A stretch of 64,000 bases of DNA from Actinobacillus sp. GY-402 (lineage in GTDB: Bacteria > Pseudomonadota > Gammaproteobacteria > Enterobacterales > Pasteurellaceae): positions 1,054,001 to 1,118,000 of the forward strand of contig NZ_CP062137.1 of the NCBI RefSeq assembly GCF_014843355.1, in the 5' to 3' direction. The translations under genes and the position numbers were made by a program. Positions 8,121 to 17,568 of the stretch are shown here, one piece after another (the stretch's first letter is position 1; every line of letters starts with the position of its first letter). Under the pieces are notes generated by a model that searched no databases, was not told the origin of the DNA, and worked only from the letters and a program-made list of their open reading frames with translations.

Positions 8121-9629
8121 ATGGACAAAAAATACATTATTGCATTGGATCAAGGAACGACCAGCTCTCGTGCCGTCTTACTCGACCACGATGCAAACAT
8201 CGTAGAAATCGCCCAACGCGAATTTACACAAATTTATCCGCAAGCCGGTTGGGTTGAACATAATCCGATGGAAATCTGGGCGACCCAAAGTTCAACCTTA
8301 AACGAAGTGGTGGCAAAAGCCGGTATTACTTCCGATCAAATTGCCGCAATCGGCATTACCAACCAACGTGAAACCACCATCGTATGGGAAAAAGAAACCG
8401 GTACGCCGGTTTATAACGCTATTGTATGGCAATGCCGTCGCACTTCCGATATTACCGATAAATTAAAAGCGGACGGTTATGAGGATTATATCCGTCAAAC
8501 CACAGGTTTAGTGGTGGACCCTTATTTCTCAGGCACTAAAGTCAAATGGATTCTGGATAACGTAGAAGGTGCGCGGGCGAAAGCGGAACGCGGCGAGCTG
8601 TTATTCGGTACGGTAGATACCTGGCTGGTATGGAAATTAACCCAAGGTCGCGTGCATGTAACGGACTACACCAACGCTTCCCGCACCATGTTATTCAACA
8701 TTCATACCAAACAATGGGATGACAAAATGCTGGAAATCCTGAATATTCCGCGTTCAATGTTGCCTGAAGTGAGAAACTCTTCCGAAATTTACGGCCAGAC
8801 CAATATCGGTGGTAAAGGCGGTGTGCGTATTCCGGTTGCCGGTATGGCCGGTGACCAACAAGCGGCCCTTTACGGTCATTTATGCGTGACCGCCGGTCAA
8901 GCCAAAAACACCTACGGTACCGGCTGCTTTATGTTGCTTCACACCGGCGACAAAGCCATTACGTCTAAAAACGGTTTGTTAACCACTATCGCCTGTAACG
9001 CCAAAGGTGAACCGGAATATGCGCTTGAAGGTTCCGTTTTCATTGCCGGCGCCTCCATCCAATGGTTGCGCGACGAACTCAAAATTGTGCACGACAGTTA
9101 CGACAGTGAATACTTCGCCACCAAAGTACCAAGCACTAACGGCGTTTATGTGGTGCCGGCGTTTACCGGTTTAGGTGCGCCGTATTGGGATCCGTACGCG
9201 CGCGGGGCAATCTTAGGTTTATCCCGTGGCGCCAATCGCAATCATATTGTGCGCGCTACCTTGGAATCTATCGCTTACCAAACCCGAGACGTGCTGGAAG
9301 CAATGCAATCCGACTCCGGTGAAAAACTGAAATATCTCCGTGTGGACGGTGGCGCCACTGCCAATAATTTCTTAATGCAATTCCAGGCGGATATTCTGGA
9401 TGTCAATGTTGAACGTCCGGTCGTCAAAGAAGTGACTGCGTTAGGCGCGGCCTATCTTGCCGGTCTTGCCGTCGGATTCTGGAAGGATTTAAGCGAATTA
9501 CAAGACAAAGCCCGCGTAGAACGCACCTTCACGCCGGATAACGACAACGAAAAACGCGAACGTCGTTACAAAGGCTGGAAAAAAGCGGTTCGCCGTGCGC
9601 TTGAATGGGCGAAAGAAGACGCGGAATAA
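8121..9629 (+). CDS. glpK: Glycerol kinase
   Basis: A 502-residue FGGY kinase, the same length as E. coli GlpK, making glycerol 3-phosphate from glycerol and ATP. The ATG at 8121 with AAGGA and the sequence [18 protein letters not shown] is the true start; the frame opens earlier at 8067. The ATPase core is intact ([32 protein letters not shown]). One difference stands out: residues 472-478, which in E. coli read PGIETTE and dock unphosphorylated EIIA-Glc, read PDNDNEK here, including loss of the zinc ligand Glu478 (now Lys). Inducer exclusion through EIIA-Glc is thus probably lost, as I recall for the H. influenzae enzyme. Transcription is likely controlled by the GlpR/CRP-like sites upstream. 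Confidence 0.96.
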   Translation: MDKKYIIALDQGTTSSRAVLLDHDANIVEIAQREFTQIYPQAGWVEHNPMEIWATQSSTLNEVVAKAGITSDQIAAIGITNQRETTIVWEKETGTPVYNAIVWQCRRTSDITDKLKADGYEDYIRQTTGLVVDPYFSGTKVKWILDNVEGARAKAERGELLFGTVDTWLVWKLTQGRVHVTDYTNASRTMLFNIHTKQWDDKMLEILNIPRSMLPEVRNSSEIYGQTNIGGKGGVRIPVAGMAGDQQAALYGHLCVTAGQAKNTYGTGCFMLLHTGDKAITSKNGLLTTIACNAKGEPEYALEGSVFIAGASIQWLRDELKIVHDSYDSEYFATKVPSTNGVYVVPAFTGLGAPYWDPYARGAILGLSRGANRNHIVRATLESIAYQTRDVLEAMQSDSGEKLKYLRVDGGATANNFLMQFQADILDVNVERPVVKEVTALGAAYLAGLAVGFWKDLSELQDKARVERTFTPDNDNEKRERRYKGWKKAVRRALEWAKEDAE

Positions 9630-9668
9630 GGCTCTCAAAACGCTCGAATAAAATAATGGCTCTAAACC

Positions 9669-9712
9669 AAAGTGCGGTCGAAAAAAGTGAAGTTTTTTCG
9701 CCGCACTTTTTT
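9669..9712 (+). terminator. USS-pair terminator of glpK
   Basis: AAAGTGCGGTCGAAAAAA pairs with TTTTTTCGCCGCACTTT around GTGAAG, then a T run. The right-hand USS copy is degenerate by one base. Confidence 0.8.
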
Positions 9713-9719
9713 ATTAACC

Positions 9720-9745
9720 TAAAAAAACCACCTTTTATAAGGTGG
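9720..9745 (-). terminator. Terminator of tyrA
   Basis: CCACCTT-TTAT-AAGGTGG stem with a run of A residues on its left, which is a U tract when read on the minus strand. Confidence 0.75.
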
Positions 9746-9763
9746 CTTTAACTAAGTACCGGA

Positions 9764-10891
9764 TTAGTTATGATGGCGATAGTCGTTCGCCTGTTGCAGC
9801 AACTGACGGCTTTCTTTCATAAATTGTTCGGAATATTCGCCGAACCATTCGCGTACCTGATTAAACGCTTTGATAAAGCCGGCTTTATCACCGTTTTCAA
9901 AAAATTTCAGACTTTCTTCATAACTTTGTTTCAAACTCTCGATCACCGCCAGGTTTTCCGGTTTATCCATAATAATGTCGGCGTAAAGTTCGCCGTCTTG
10001 TGCGAATAAGCGCCCGATCATCGCCAATTCCAGACGATAAATCGGTGAGGATAACGCCAGAATATTCGCCAGTTTGATAGGCTGACGGGAAAGGTGATAA
10101 CCGTTGGCAAAAGTCGAAAAATGACGTAGCGCCTGAATATAAGTCATGCTGTGATCATGCTCGGCGGCGTCCACTTGATAGACTTTTGCACCCCAAATCC
10201 CGATTTGTTCCAGCAACCATTCGTAACGTTCGGGGTAACGTCCGTCGCAGCGCACCACAATTTGTTTCGCCATACTGGCAATATCCGGCCCGAACATCGG
10301 ATGTAATCCCACCACCGCGCCGCTGTGCACTTCCAGCATTTTTTCCAGAGGACGACGCTTCACGGAAGTTAAATCCGTCAAAAGCATATTTTCCGTAAGA
10401 TAAGGTTTCAGCCGCTCAATGGTTTCCAGCGTTTTGGCGATAGGCACACACACTATCACCACATCGGCACCGGCTAAAATTTTGCCCGCATTTTCCCAAT
10501 CCCGGCTGCCCATGGCGTCTACATGATAACCCGAAGCACGCAGAAAACGGGCGAACAAACCGCCTAACTTGCCGTTTCCGCCTACAATCACAATTTTCTT
10601 GACGGCGGGATTCACGGTTTTAAATCCGTAATCATTTTCGCTGGCATAAGATTCCCGCATTAAACGGCGTAAAACGTCTTCGATTAAATCGGCCGGCACG
10701 CCCGCTTTTTCCGCTTCCTGACGGCGTGCCGCCAGCATATCCGCTTCGCGTTCCGGTACGTAAATAGGCAATCCGTGTTTATGTTTCACTTCGCCCACTT
10801 TTTTCACTAATGCCAAACGTTTGGCAAACAGCTCGATCAGTTCCTTATCCAGGACATCAATTTCTTTTCTGATTTTTTTCAGTGCTTCCAT
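9764..10891 (-). CDS. tyrA: Bifunctional chorismate mutase/prephenate dehydrogenase (T-protein)
   Basis: A 375-residue TyrA. Residues 1-90 are an AroQ-type chorismate mutase (LKKIRKEIDVLDKELIELFAKR). From about 100 an NAD-binding Rossmann domain (IVIVGGNGKLGGLF) begins the prephenate dehydrogenase. It converts chorismate via prephenate to 4-hydroxyphenylpyruvate for tyrosine synthesis. ATG at 10891 gives the canonical N-terminus. It lies 137 bp downstream of aroF in the same direction, as in enteric bacteria. The gap contains a terminator-like hairpin and a USS, so tyrA may be only partly cotranscribed. It is likely feedback-inhibited by tyrosine and TyrR-controlled through the aroF promoter. 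Confidence 0.95.
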   Translation of the reverse strand: MEALKKIRKEIDVLDKELIELFAKRLALVKKVGEVKHKHGLPIYVPEREADMLAARRQEAEKAGVPADLIEDVLRRLMRESYASENDYGFKTVNPAVKKIVIVGGNGKLGGLFARFLRASGYHVDAMGSRDWENAGKILAGADVVIVCVPIAKTLETIERLKPYLTENMLLTDLTSVKRRPLEKMLEVHSGAVVGLHPMFGPDIASMAKQIVVRCDGRYPERYEWLLEQIGIWGAKVYQVDAAEHDHSMTYIQALRHFSTFANGYHLSRQPIKLANILALSSPIYRLELAMIGRLFAQDGELYADIIMDKPENLAVIESLKQSYEESLKFFENGDKAGFIKAFNQVREWFGEYSEQFMKESRQLLQQANDYRHHN

Positions 10892-10915
10892 TCCGATTTT
10901 CTCTAAATACGGGAA

Positions 10916-10938
10916 AAGGACGCGAAATCCGCGTCCTT
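10916..10938 (-). terminator. Terminator or attenuator-like hairpin between aroF and tyrA
   Basis: AAGGACGCG-AAATC-CGCGTCCTT makes a 9-bp perfect stem, followed on the minus strand by TTTTCCC. The U run is short, so partial termination giving more aroF than tyrA message is plausible. No leader peptide was found. Confidence 0.55.
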
Positions 10939-11028
10939 AAAAGCGGTTAATGCATAAAGTGCGGTCAAAAAAACGCAAGTTTTTTAACCCTTCGCCATAG
11001 CGACGATCACCGTTGATTTCGGGCTATT

Positions 11029-12078
11029 TTAGCGATTTTTCAATTCGCCCGCAATTTTACGCAACAGGCTGTCCGTGGTTTCCCAATCAATGCAGGCGTC
11101 GGTGATGGACACGCCGTATTTCATTTCACTGACCGGTTGATCCGCCGATTGGTTGCCGGCATTAATGTTACTTTCAATCATCAGACCGATAATGGATTTG
11201 CCGCCTTGCATTAATTGTTGCAGCGCATCCTCCGCCACCAGCGGCTGACGGCGGTAATCTTTATTGGAATTGCCGTGGCTGCAATCGATCATAATCGCGG
11301 ATTCCAAACCGGCTTTTTCCAGTTCTTCTTCGCATTTTTTCACGAATTCCGCCGCATAATTCGGCGCTTTCCCGCCGCGTAAAATCACATGGCCGTCCGG
11401 ATTGCCTTCAGTATGCAGTAAATTCACCTGGCCTTGTTGATTAATGCCGATGAAACTGTGTCCCATAGACGCGGCTTTCATGGCGTTGATAGCGGTGCCC
11501 AGGCTGCCGTCCGTGCCGTTTTTGAATCCTACCGCCATGGATAAACCGGATGCCAGTTCGCGGTGAGTTTGCGATTCGGTGGTACGTGCGCCGATAGCCG
11601 ACCAACTGAATAAATCCGCCAAATATTGCGGAGTCATCGGATCTAACGCTTCCGTCGCCAACGGCAATCCCATATCCGCCAGATCCAGCAACAATTTACG
11701 GGCAATGTGCAAACCGCTTTCCACATCAAAAGAGCCGTCGATTTTCGGATCGTTAATTAATCCTTTCCAACCCACGGTCGTGCGCGGTTTTTCAAAATAA
11801 ACCCGCATCACAATATAAAGCTGATCCTTCAATTGCTCCGACAACGCTTTCAACCGTCTTGCATAATCCAGCGCCGCAACGGGATCATGCACGGAACAAG
11901 GACCGATAACCACCAATAAACGAGGATCTTTTTTATGAATAATATCGGCGATTTCACGACGGTGCGTTTCAACCTGCGTGCGCAAATGGGCGGGTAATGG
12001 TAATTTCTTTTTCAGTTCGGCGGGAGTAATCAAAACTTTTTCGTCAACGATATGAATATTGTGAATGCTGTCTTTCAT
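11029..12078 (-). CDS. aroF: 3-deoxy-7-phosphoheptulonate synthase, tyrosine-sensitive type
   Basis: A 349-residue class I DAHP synthase, the entry enzyme of the shikimate pathway (phosphoenolpyruvate plus erythrose 4-phosphate). Catalytic landmarks include VVIGPCSVHDP, the KPRTTVGWKGLINDP block and SHGNSNKDYRRQP. Residues such as LPLATEALDP, NPDGHVILRGGKAPNYA and SEMKYGVS match the AroF rather than the AroG isoenzyme. Synteny with tyrA and upstream TyrR-like boxes agree. ATG at 12078 follows AAGGA. Its substrate erythrose 4-phosphate is also the predicted end product of the tetrulose pathway in clusters A and B. Tyrosine sensitivity is inferred from subfamily. Confidence 0.93.
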   Translation of the reverse strand: MKDSIHNIHIVDEKVLITPAELKKKLPLPAHLRTQVETHRREIADIIHKKDPRLLVVIGPCSVHDPVAALDYARRLKALSEQLKDQLYIVMRVYFEKPRTTVGWKGLINDPKIDGSFDVESGLHIARKLLLDLADMGLPLATEALDPMTPQYLADLFSWSAIGARTTESQTHRELASGLSMAVGFKNGTDGSLGTAINAMKAASMGHSFIGINQQGQVNLLHTEGNPDGHVILRGGKAPNYAAEFVKKCEEELEKAGLESAIMIDCSHGNSNKDYRRQPLVAEDALQQLMQGGKSIIGLMIESNINAGNQSADQPVSEMKYGVSITDACIDWETTDSLLRKIAGELKNR

Positions 12079-12112
12079 TTTTATTCCTTAGTTAATTCTT
12101 CACCATTTTAAA

Positions 12113-12153
12113 TGTAAATTTTTGTGTACATTTAATGTAACGCTTAAATTACA
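12113..12153 (-). promoter_or_regulatory. Two TyrR-like boxes over the aroF promoter
   Basis: TGTAAATTTTTGTGTACA (12113-12130) fits TGTAAA-N6-TTTACA with one mismatch. TGTAACGCTTAAATTACA (12136-12153) is a weaker symmetrical match exactly 23 bp away centre to centre. The second box overlaps a -10 candidate TAATTT (minus strand 12151-12146) that lies 17 bp from TTGCAA (12174-12169). This strong-plus-weak arrangement is typical of TyrR repression of aroF. Confidence 0.65.
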
Positions 12154-12213
12154 CTATAAATTTTCCGATTGCAACGGCTAATTACAACGGATAACAAAAA
12201 ACATTAAAAAAAA

Positions 12214-12260
12214 TGACCGCACTTTACGTCCATCGTTAGAAAGACAGAAAAGTGCGGTCA
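12214..12260 (-). terminator. USS-pair terminator of sppA
   Basis: TGACCGCACTTT and AAAGTGCGGTCA are perfect complements separated by 23 nt. Read on the minus strand the hairpin is followed by a T run (A run at 12206-12213). Confidence 0.75.
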
Positions 12261-12271
12261 AATTTTATACA

Positions 12272-14146
12272 TTATTTTACGCTGCCGCAGTTCAGGCAAT
12301 ATAAATACTGTCCTTTCGGATCATTAAAACGGCTCAATACGCCAAGCTGTTGCCGCACGGTTTTGACGTTTTTCGGCACGCCGACGGCATCCAGCAGGGA
12401 AGTTTGAATCAACGCGCCGGCTTCGCTTCTCAGCTCTTTCAACCAGGCGCGAATGCCTTGCGGCTCGTCTATCAGCCATGACACGGAATAATCCGGTTTT
12501 TTATCTTCCGGCAAATCTTTTGTCGCCAATTCAAACGCTTTAAGCACGGCGGCATCAAAATTACCCAGTTCATCCACCAGACGATGTTTCACCGCATCCT
12601 GCCCTAACCAAACCTGTCCTTGCGCCACTTGGTCGACTTGTTCTTTCGTCATGTGGCGCCCTTCGCTCACTACACGTAAAAATTCATCGTAGCCATGTTC
12701 GATTTCCAGCTGATAAATATCTTTTACTTCTTTCGATAAAGACTCCAGCGGAGAAATGTCCGCCAACGGCGAGGTGCTGACGCCGTCCGCCGCCACGCCT
12801 ATGTTTTTGGCGGTTTTCTCAAAAGTCGGGAACATGGCGAAAATGCCGATTGAGCCCGTTAAGGTGTTTTTATCCGCTACAATATAATCCGCCGTGCTGG
12901 AAATCCAATAGCCGCCGGAAGCCGCCATGCCGCCCATGGAAACCACGACCGGTTTGCCTTTTTTCTGAAGTGCGGTCAATTCCTGGCGAATTTTTTCCGA
13001 AGCGAATGCGCTGCCGCCCGGGCTGTTCACCCGCAGCACCAAGGCTTTGATCCGCTCGTCCGTTTGCGCCTGATGAAGCAATTGTACGATGGTATCGCCG
13101 CCGACATCCTGATTATCGCTTTCGCCGTCAATAATGGTTCCTTCCACATTCACCACGGCGATGTTGAACTCTTTTTCCGTGCCGGTAATCCGATCCGGCA
13201 AGGCGGCAAGATAAATATCAAAATCCACTTGTTTCGCTAAACCGTCTTCATCTTTACCAAAAAGTGCGGTCAGTTTTTCATTCATTTCCGAAGGCGTCGC
13301 CAGCGTCGTGACTAACTGACGCTGCACCGCATAGCGGGTATCATTCCCGTTCAGTGTTTTCAATTCCTGCAAATAACGGTTGGCGTCGGGCAATACTTGC
13401 GAAGTCTGAATTTTGCGGTTTTGAGCCACTTGCTGTTTATAATTATCCCACATGCCGTTCATCCATAAAGCGGCGTTGGCTTTGGCTTCCGGCGACATAT
13501 CATCGCGTAAAAACGGCTCGACGGCGGATTTATAAGTACCGACGCGGAATATATGAGGCGTAATTTCCAATTTGTCCAGCATGGATTTGAAATAAAGATT
13601 TTTCGCCGTCATCCCTTTAATGTCCACGGCACCTACCGGGTTCAGATAAATTTCATCGGCAAAACTGGCCAGATAATATTGCGCCTGCGTGTAATTATCC
13701 GCGTGTACAATCACCGGTTTGCCCGACGTTTTAAAATGCCGAAGGGCGTTGCCCACGTAATCCAACGCCGGCAAATCCGCGCCTTCAAAGAAATTCAAAT
13801 CCAGCACTAAGCCTTTAATGCGCTCGTCATCTTTGGCATTTTCAATGGCATAAACTACATCGAAAGTCGAAATCTGCATAGGTACGTTTTCGCTGTTTAC
13901 TTCCTGCAACGCTTTCTGCCAGGTTACGTTTTCGTCGCGATTATCCGTCAAATAACCGTCCAGATTCAGCCGTAATGCGCCTTGATCGCCCACCAGCTCG
14001 GTAACGCTCGCTTTATGGGAAAAAAACAGGCTAAACAGGGTTAAAGTCAGTAAAATGAACACCAGAAAAAACAGGTTCATCACCACATCGCGGATAAAAT
14101 TCAGCGCCCGCCATGCATATTTCACCAGATTAAAAAGAAATTTCAT
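12272..14146 (-). CDS. sppA: Signal peptide peptidase SppA, 67-kDa type (protease IV)
   Basis: A 624-residue long-form SppA: an N-terminal cytoplasmic tail and one membrane anchor (about residues 20-42), then two tandem ClpP-like peptidase domains in the periplasm. The catalytic dyad is visible as Lys206 in VGTYKSAVEP (N-terminal domain) and Ser410 in GGMAASGGYW (C-terminal domain), matching Lys209/Ser409 of E. coli. It digests cleaved signal peptides in the inner membrane. ATG at 14146 follows GAGGTG. The C-terminus ends in a CLNC motif. It is monocistronic, bounded by a USS terminator and by a hairpin-rich intergenic region. Two USS cores lie inside the gene (near 12968 and 13262). Confidence 0.94.
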   Translation of the reverse strand: MKFLFNLVKYAWRALNFIRDVVMNLFFLVFILLTLTLFSLFFSHKASVTELVGDQGALRLNLDGYLTDNRDENVTWQKALQEVNSENVPMQISTFDVVYAIENAKDDERIKGLVLDLNFFEGADLPALDYVGNALRHFKTSGKPVIVHADNYTQAQYYLASFADEIYLNPVGAVDIKGMTAKNLYFKSMLDKLEITPHIFRVGTYKSAVEPFLRDDMSPEAKANAALWMNGMWDNYKQQVAQNRKIQTSQVLPDANRYLQELKTLNGNDTRYAVQRQLVTTLATPSEMNEKLTALFGKDEDGLAKQVDFDIYLAALPDRITGTEKEFNIAVVNVEGTIIDGESDNQDVGGDTIVQLLHQAQTDERIKALVLRVNSPGGSAFASEKIRQELTALQKKGKPVVVSMGGMAASGGYWISSTADYIVADKNTLTGSIGIFAMFPTFEKTAKNIGVAADGVSTSPLADISPLESLSKEVKDIYQLEIEHGYDEFLRVVSEGRHMTKEQVDQVAQGQVWLGQDAVKHRLVDELGNFDAAVLKAFELATKDLPEDKKPDYSVSWLIDEPQGIRAWLKELRSEAGALIQTSLLDAVGVPKNVKTVRQQLGVLSRFNDPKGQYLYCLNCGSVK

Positions 14147-14293
14147 AACACCTCGCGTTCAGTCAAAATCGCACGTACTATAACAGAAAAACAACGGAAT
14201 ATCAGTGCTTTCATGATGCAGCCTTAACCGGCTTTTCGCAGAGAAGCCAAAATTCTGTCGATTTTTTACTCTCGATCGCCTGTAGACGATTGC

Positions 14294-14360
14294 CCGCTCC
14301 TTCGGAGCCGTTGGCAGAGCCAACGTTCAAAATATTAAAGTATTTTGTGACCGCACTTTT
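14294..14360 (-). repeat. USS-anchored multi-hairpin repeat, copy 1
   Basis: Read on the minus strand: USS AAAAGTGCGGTC, then stem CAAAATA/TATTTTG (14328-14347), then CGTTGGC-TCT-GCCAACG (14309-14325), then GCTCC-GAA-GGAGC (14296-14308). The same order recurs at 49277-49359 and 50181-50243. It sits in the 329-bp sppA/purE gap, which otherwise holds only the PurR box. It could form a structured RNA end or extrude as a cruciform; function unknown. Confidence 0.65.
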
Positions 14361-14412
14361 GCCGGCTTTCGACACTTTTTACTTTTCAACAGACAATCCT
14401 GTCACTCGCCTA

Positions 14413-14428
14413 TCGCAATCGTTTGCCC
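14413..14428. promoter_or_regulatory. PurR box upstream of purE
   Basis: CGCAATCGTTTGCC (14414-14427) differs from the palindromic PurR core CGCAAACGTTTGCG at two positions. It lies about 50 bp before the purE start, with a TATTCT -10 candidate at 14436-14441. PurR repression of purEK is established in enteric bacteria. Confidence 0.65.
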
Positions 14429-14475
14429 AATGTGCTATTCTTACGCCGATTTTTCTTATTTCGGGATAGAATTTT

Positions 14476-14973
14476 ATGTCAAATGCAAAACCACAAATCG
14501 CCGTTGTGATGGGCTCCAAAAGTGACTGGACGACCATGCAGGAAGCCACCGCCGTTTTAGATGATCTTCAGGTGGCGTATCACGTTGAAATCGTTTCGGC
14601 GCATCGTACGCCGGATAAATTATTCGACTTTGCCGAAAACGCGCAACGAAACGGTTACAAAGTGATTATCGCCGGTGCCGGCGGCGCGGCGCATTTGCCG
14701 GGCATGATTGCCGCCAAAACCTTGGTACCGGTGCTGGGCGTGCCGGTGAAAAGTTCGATGCTAAGCGGCGTGGACAGCTTGTATTCCATCGTACAAATGC
14801 CCAAAGGCATTCCCGTCGGCACCTTGGCTATCGGCCCTGCCGGCGCGGCCAATGCGGGATTGCTGGCGGCCCAAATTTTAGCCGCATGGGACGGCGAATT
14901 ATTAGCCCGTTTGCAAGCCTTCCGCCAAAAACAAACCGACGCGGTGCTGGATAATCCGGATCCGCGCGATTAA
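14476..14973 (+). CDS. purE: N5-carboxyaminoimidazole ribonucleotide mutase
   Basis: A 165-residue class I PurE that converts N5-CAIR to CAIR in purine synthesis. Family motifs MGSKSDW near residue 12, SAHRTPD and [12 protein letters not shown] are intact. ATG at 14476 gives the normal N-terminus, although the ribosome site (GGGATAG) is weak. purK follows after 102 bp in the same direction, the next enzyme pair in the route, with a USS in the gap. The PurR-like box upstream suggests purine repression of both genes. Confidence 0.96.
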   Translation: MSNAKPQIAVVMGSKSDWTTMQEATAVLDDLQVAYHVEIVSAHRTPDKLFDFAENAQRNGYKVIIAGAGGAAHLPGMIAAKTLVPVLGVPVKSSMLSGVDSLYSIVQMPKGIPVGTLAIGPAGAANAGLLAAQILAAWDGELLARLQAFRQKQTDAVLDNPDPRD

Positions 14974-15075
14974 TCGTTAGATGCGTTTCTGCGATTAGCT
15001 CGAAATTTATAGTTGTACCGCGACCGTACCGATTTTTACAATAAAGTGCGGTCATTTTTTAAGAGATTTTTCACC

Positions 15076-16155
15076 ATGCAAAAAAGCGCTTTATACCCCA
15101 CCGTTTATGTGCTCGGCAACGGTCAGCTCGGACGCATGCTGCGTTACGCCGGCGCGCCGTTGGATATTAATGTGGTGCCGCTGGCGTTTAATGCTTCCGT
15201 GTTTGAATTGCCGAAAGACGCCATTATCACCGCGGAAATCGAACGCTGGGAAGAAACGCCGTTAACAACCTTATTGGGCAATCACCATAAATTTGTGAAT
15301 AAAGACGTGTTCGCCCAAACGGCGGATCGTTTCACTCAGAAATCCATTTTGGATCAGTTGAATTTACCGACTTCGCCCTGGACATTAATAAAAAACTCGT
15401 CGGATTTTGCCCGCACTTTTCGTGAAATCGGCGAAAAAGTGGTGGTAAAACGCCGCACCGGCGGTTATGACGGCCGCGGTCAGTGGATTGTGACGTCGGA
15501 AAATCAATCGGTTATTACGGAAGATCTGTTCGGCGAAGTGATTGCGGAAAAATTCATTCCCTTCGACGGCGAAGTTTCCATTGTGGGCGCGCGTTTCCGC
15601 GACGGTTCCGCCCGTTTTTATCCGGTCACCCGCAATTTGCAGCAAAACGGTATTTTGCGTTACAGCGTCGCCGACGGCTCTGCCGCTCATTTACAGGCGC
15701 AGGCGGAAGCAATGCTGGGAAAAGTGATGCGTCATTTGGATTATGTGGGCGTAATGGCGATGGAATGTTTTGTGGTAGACGGCAAATTGTTAGTGAACGA
15801 ATTGGCGCCTCGGGTACACAATAGCGGACACTGGACGCAGTTGGGCTGTTCCGTCAGCCAGTTTGAACTGCATTTACGCGCACTGCTTGACTTGCCGACA
15901 CCGGAACTGCAGGTTTTCGCACCGAGCGTTATGGTGAATTTAATCGGCACCGAGCACAATCCGCAATGGTTGAACACGCCGTTCAGTCAGTTGCATTGGT
16001 ACGGTAAAGAAGTGCGCCCGGGACGCAAAGTGGGACACATCAATATAACTCACGCGGATAAAAGCGTATTAATTGCCCAACTCAATAAGCTCAGAAACGA
16101 GTTGCCCGCAGATTATCAATCCGGCTTGGACTGGGCGATTGAAAAATTGAAATAA
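15076..16155 (+). CDS. purK: N5-carboxyaminoimidazole ribonucleotide synthase
   Basis: A 359-residue ATP-grasp enzyme making N5-CAIR from aminoimidazole ribonucleotide, bicarbonate and ATP. The start YVLGNGQLGRML is diagnostic of PurK. ATP-grasp features include VVKRRTGGYDGRG, and NELAPRVHNSGHWT near the C-terminal third. The open frame reaches back to a TTG at 15013, but ATG at 15076 fits the family and was chosen. It works as a pair with PurE and is probably cotranscribed with it. Confidence 0.95.
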   Translation: MQKSALYPTVYVLGNGQLGRMLRYAGAPLDINVVPLAFNASVFELPKDAIITAEIERWEETPLTTLLGNHHKFVNKDVFAQTADRFTQKSILDQLNLPTSPWTLIKNSSDFARTFREIGEKVVVKRRTGGYDGRGQWIVTSENQSVITEDLFGEVIAEKFIPFDGEVSIVGARFRDGSARFYPVTRNLQQNGILRYSVADGSAAHLQAQAEAMLGKVMRHLDYVGVMAMECFVVDGKLLVNELAPRVHNSGHWTQLGCSVSQFELHLRALLDLPTPELQVFAPSVMVNLIGTEHNPQWLNTPFSQLHWYGKEVRPGRKVGHINITHADKSVLIAQLNKLRNELPADYQSGLDWAIEKLK

Positions 16156-16168
16156 TTTAATTTTAAAC

Positions 16169-16206
16169 GCAATCTATTAATAATTAATCAATAGATTGCT
16201 TTTTTA
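16169..16206 (+). terminator. Terminator of purEK
   Basis: GCAATCTATT and AATAGATTGC form a perfect 10-bp stem, followed by TTTTTTATTT. Confidence 0.85.
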
Positions 16207-16288
16207 TTTAAATAAGTATTGCTAAAAATCCTTAATCTCAGTATAAAAGACATTATTCAGATTAACCAGGCATAACAAGGATTTCATT

Positions 16289-17479
16289 ATGTTCGAAAAT
16301 ATTAAAGCGGCTCCCGCCGATCCCATTCTCGGCTTAGGCGAAGCGTTTAAAGCGGAAACCCGTCCGCAAAAAATCAATTTAGGTATCGGCGTTTATAAAG
16401 ACGCGCAAGGTTTCACGCCGATCATGAAAGCCGTAAAAGCGGCGGAAACCCGTTTGCTGGAAAAGGAAAACAGCAAAAATTATCTGTCTATCGACGGCGT
16501 ACAGGAATTCAACGCCCTCACTCAAGCATTGTTATTCGGCGCGGATTCCGACATTATCGCCGACAAACGGGCCAGAACAGTACAGAGTTTAGGCGGTACC
16601 GGCGCATTACGCATTGCGGCGGAGTTCGTAAAACGTCAAACTAAAGCGCAAAACGTCTGGATTTCAACGCCAACCTGGCCAAACCATAACGCGATTTTCA
16701 ACGCTGTCGGCATGACCATTCGCGATTATCGTTGGTACGACGCCGAGAAAAAGGCTTTAGATTGGGATAATTTACTGGCGGATTTGGCCAATGCCGATTC
16801 GGGCGATGTGGTGTTATTGCACGGTTGCTGCCACAATCCTACCGGTATCGACCCGACACCGGAACAATGGCAACACTTGGCGGAATTATCCGTGAAAAAG
16901 GGCTGGCTGCCGCTGTTCGATTTTGCCTATCAAGGTTTAGGCAACGGTCTGGACGAAGATGCCGTCGGCTTACGCACTTTTGCCAAATATCATAAAGAAC
17001 TTCTGATTTGCAGCTCCTATTCCAAAAACTTCGGCTTGTACAGCGAACGGGTCGGCGCCTTTACATTAGTCGCGGAAAATTCGGACATCGCCGGCACGGC
17101 GCTGACTCAAGTAAAATCCATCATCCGCACCATTTACTCCAACCCGGCGTCCCACGGCGCTTCAACGGTAGCAACGGTTTTAGCGGATCCCGCCTTACGC
17201 GAGCAATGGAATATCGAACTCACCGAAATGCGCAATCGCATCAAACAAATGCGCAATAAACTGGCGGCGTTATTGAAAGAATTCGGTGCGCAACAGGATT
17301 TCAGCTTCATCACCGAACAAAACGGCATGTTCTCCTTCAGCGGCTTAACACCGGAACAAGTTGATCGCCTCAAAAACGAATTCGCCATTTACGCCGTGCG
17401 TTCCGGCAGAATCAATGTCGCCGGCATCACAGAAGATAACATCCGTTATCTGTGCGAAAGTATTATTAAAGTACTTTAA
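16289..17479 (+). CDS. aspC: Aspartate aminotransferase
   Basis: A 396-residue class I PLP-dependent aminotransferase, the same length as E. coli AspC and highly similar from the MFEN start. The PLP lysine is Lys246 in [24 protein letters not shown] and FDFAYQG are also intact. It interconverts aspartate/2-oxoglutarate and oxaloacetate/glutamate, and AspC-type enzymes also transaminate aromatic keto acids, linking it to aroF-tyrA nearby. ATG at 16289 has AAGG. It is a single gene convergent with cluster B. Confidence 0.95.
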   Translation: MFENIKAAPADPILGLGEAFKAETRPQKINLGIGVYKDAQGFTPIMKAVKAAETRLLEKENSKNYLSIDGVQEFNALTQALLFGADSDIIADKRARTVQSLGGTGALRIAAEFVKRQTKAQNVWISTPTWPNHNAIFNAVGMTIRDYRWYDAEKKALDWDNLLADLANADSGDVVLLHGCCHNPTGIDPTPEQWQHLAELSVKKGWLPLFDFAYQGLGNGLDEDAVGLRTFAKYHKELLICSSYSKNFGLYSERVGAFTLVAENSDIAGTALTQVKSIIRTIYSNPASHGASTVATVLADPALREQWNIELTEMRNRIKQMRNKLAALLKEFGAQQDFSFITEQNGMFSFSGLTPEQVDRLKNEFAIYAVRSGRINVAGITEDNIRYLCESIIKVL

Positions 17480-17493
17480 TTAAAAAAACGTAT

Positions 17494-17531
17494 AAAAAAT
17501 CGACCGCACTTTTTAGTACGGTCGATTTTTT
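17494..17531. terminator. Bidirectional terminator between aspC and cluster B
   Basis: AAAAAATCGACCG pairs with CGGTCGATTTTTT, extended by ACT/AGT with one C-A mismatch. A and T tracts on both flanks let it end aspC and the cluster B operon. It embeds one good USS. Confidence 0.8.
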
Positions 17532-17568
17532 AATATTTAAAAGGTTTAATGTGTATTCATTGCTCTAA

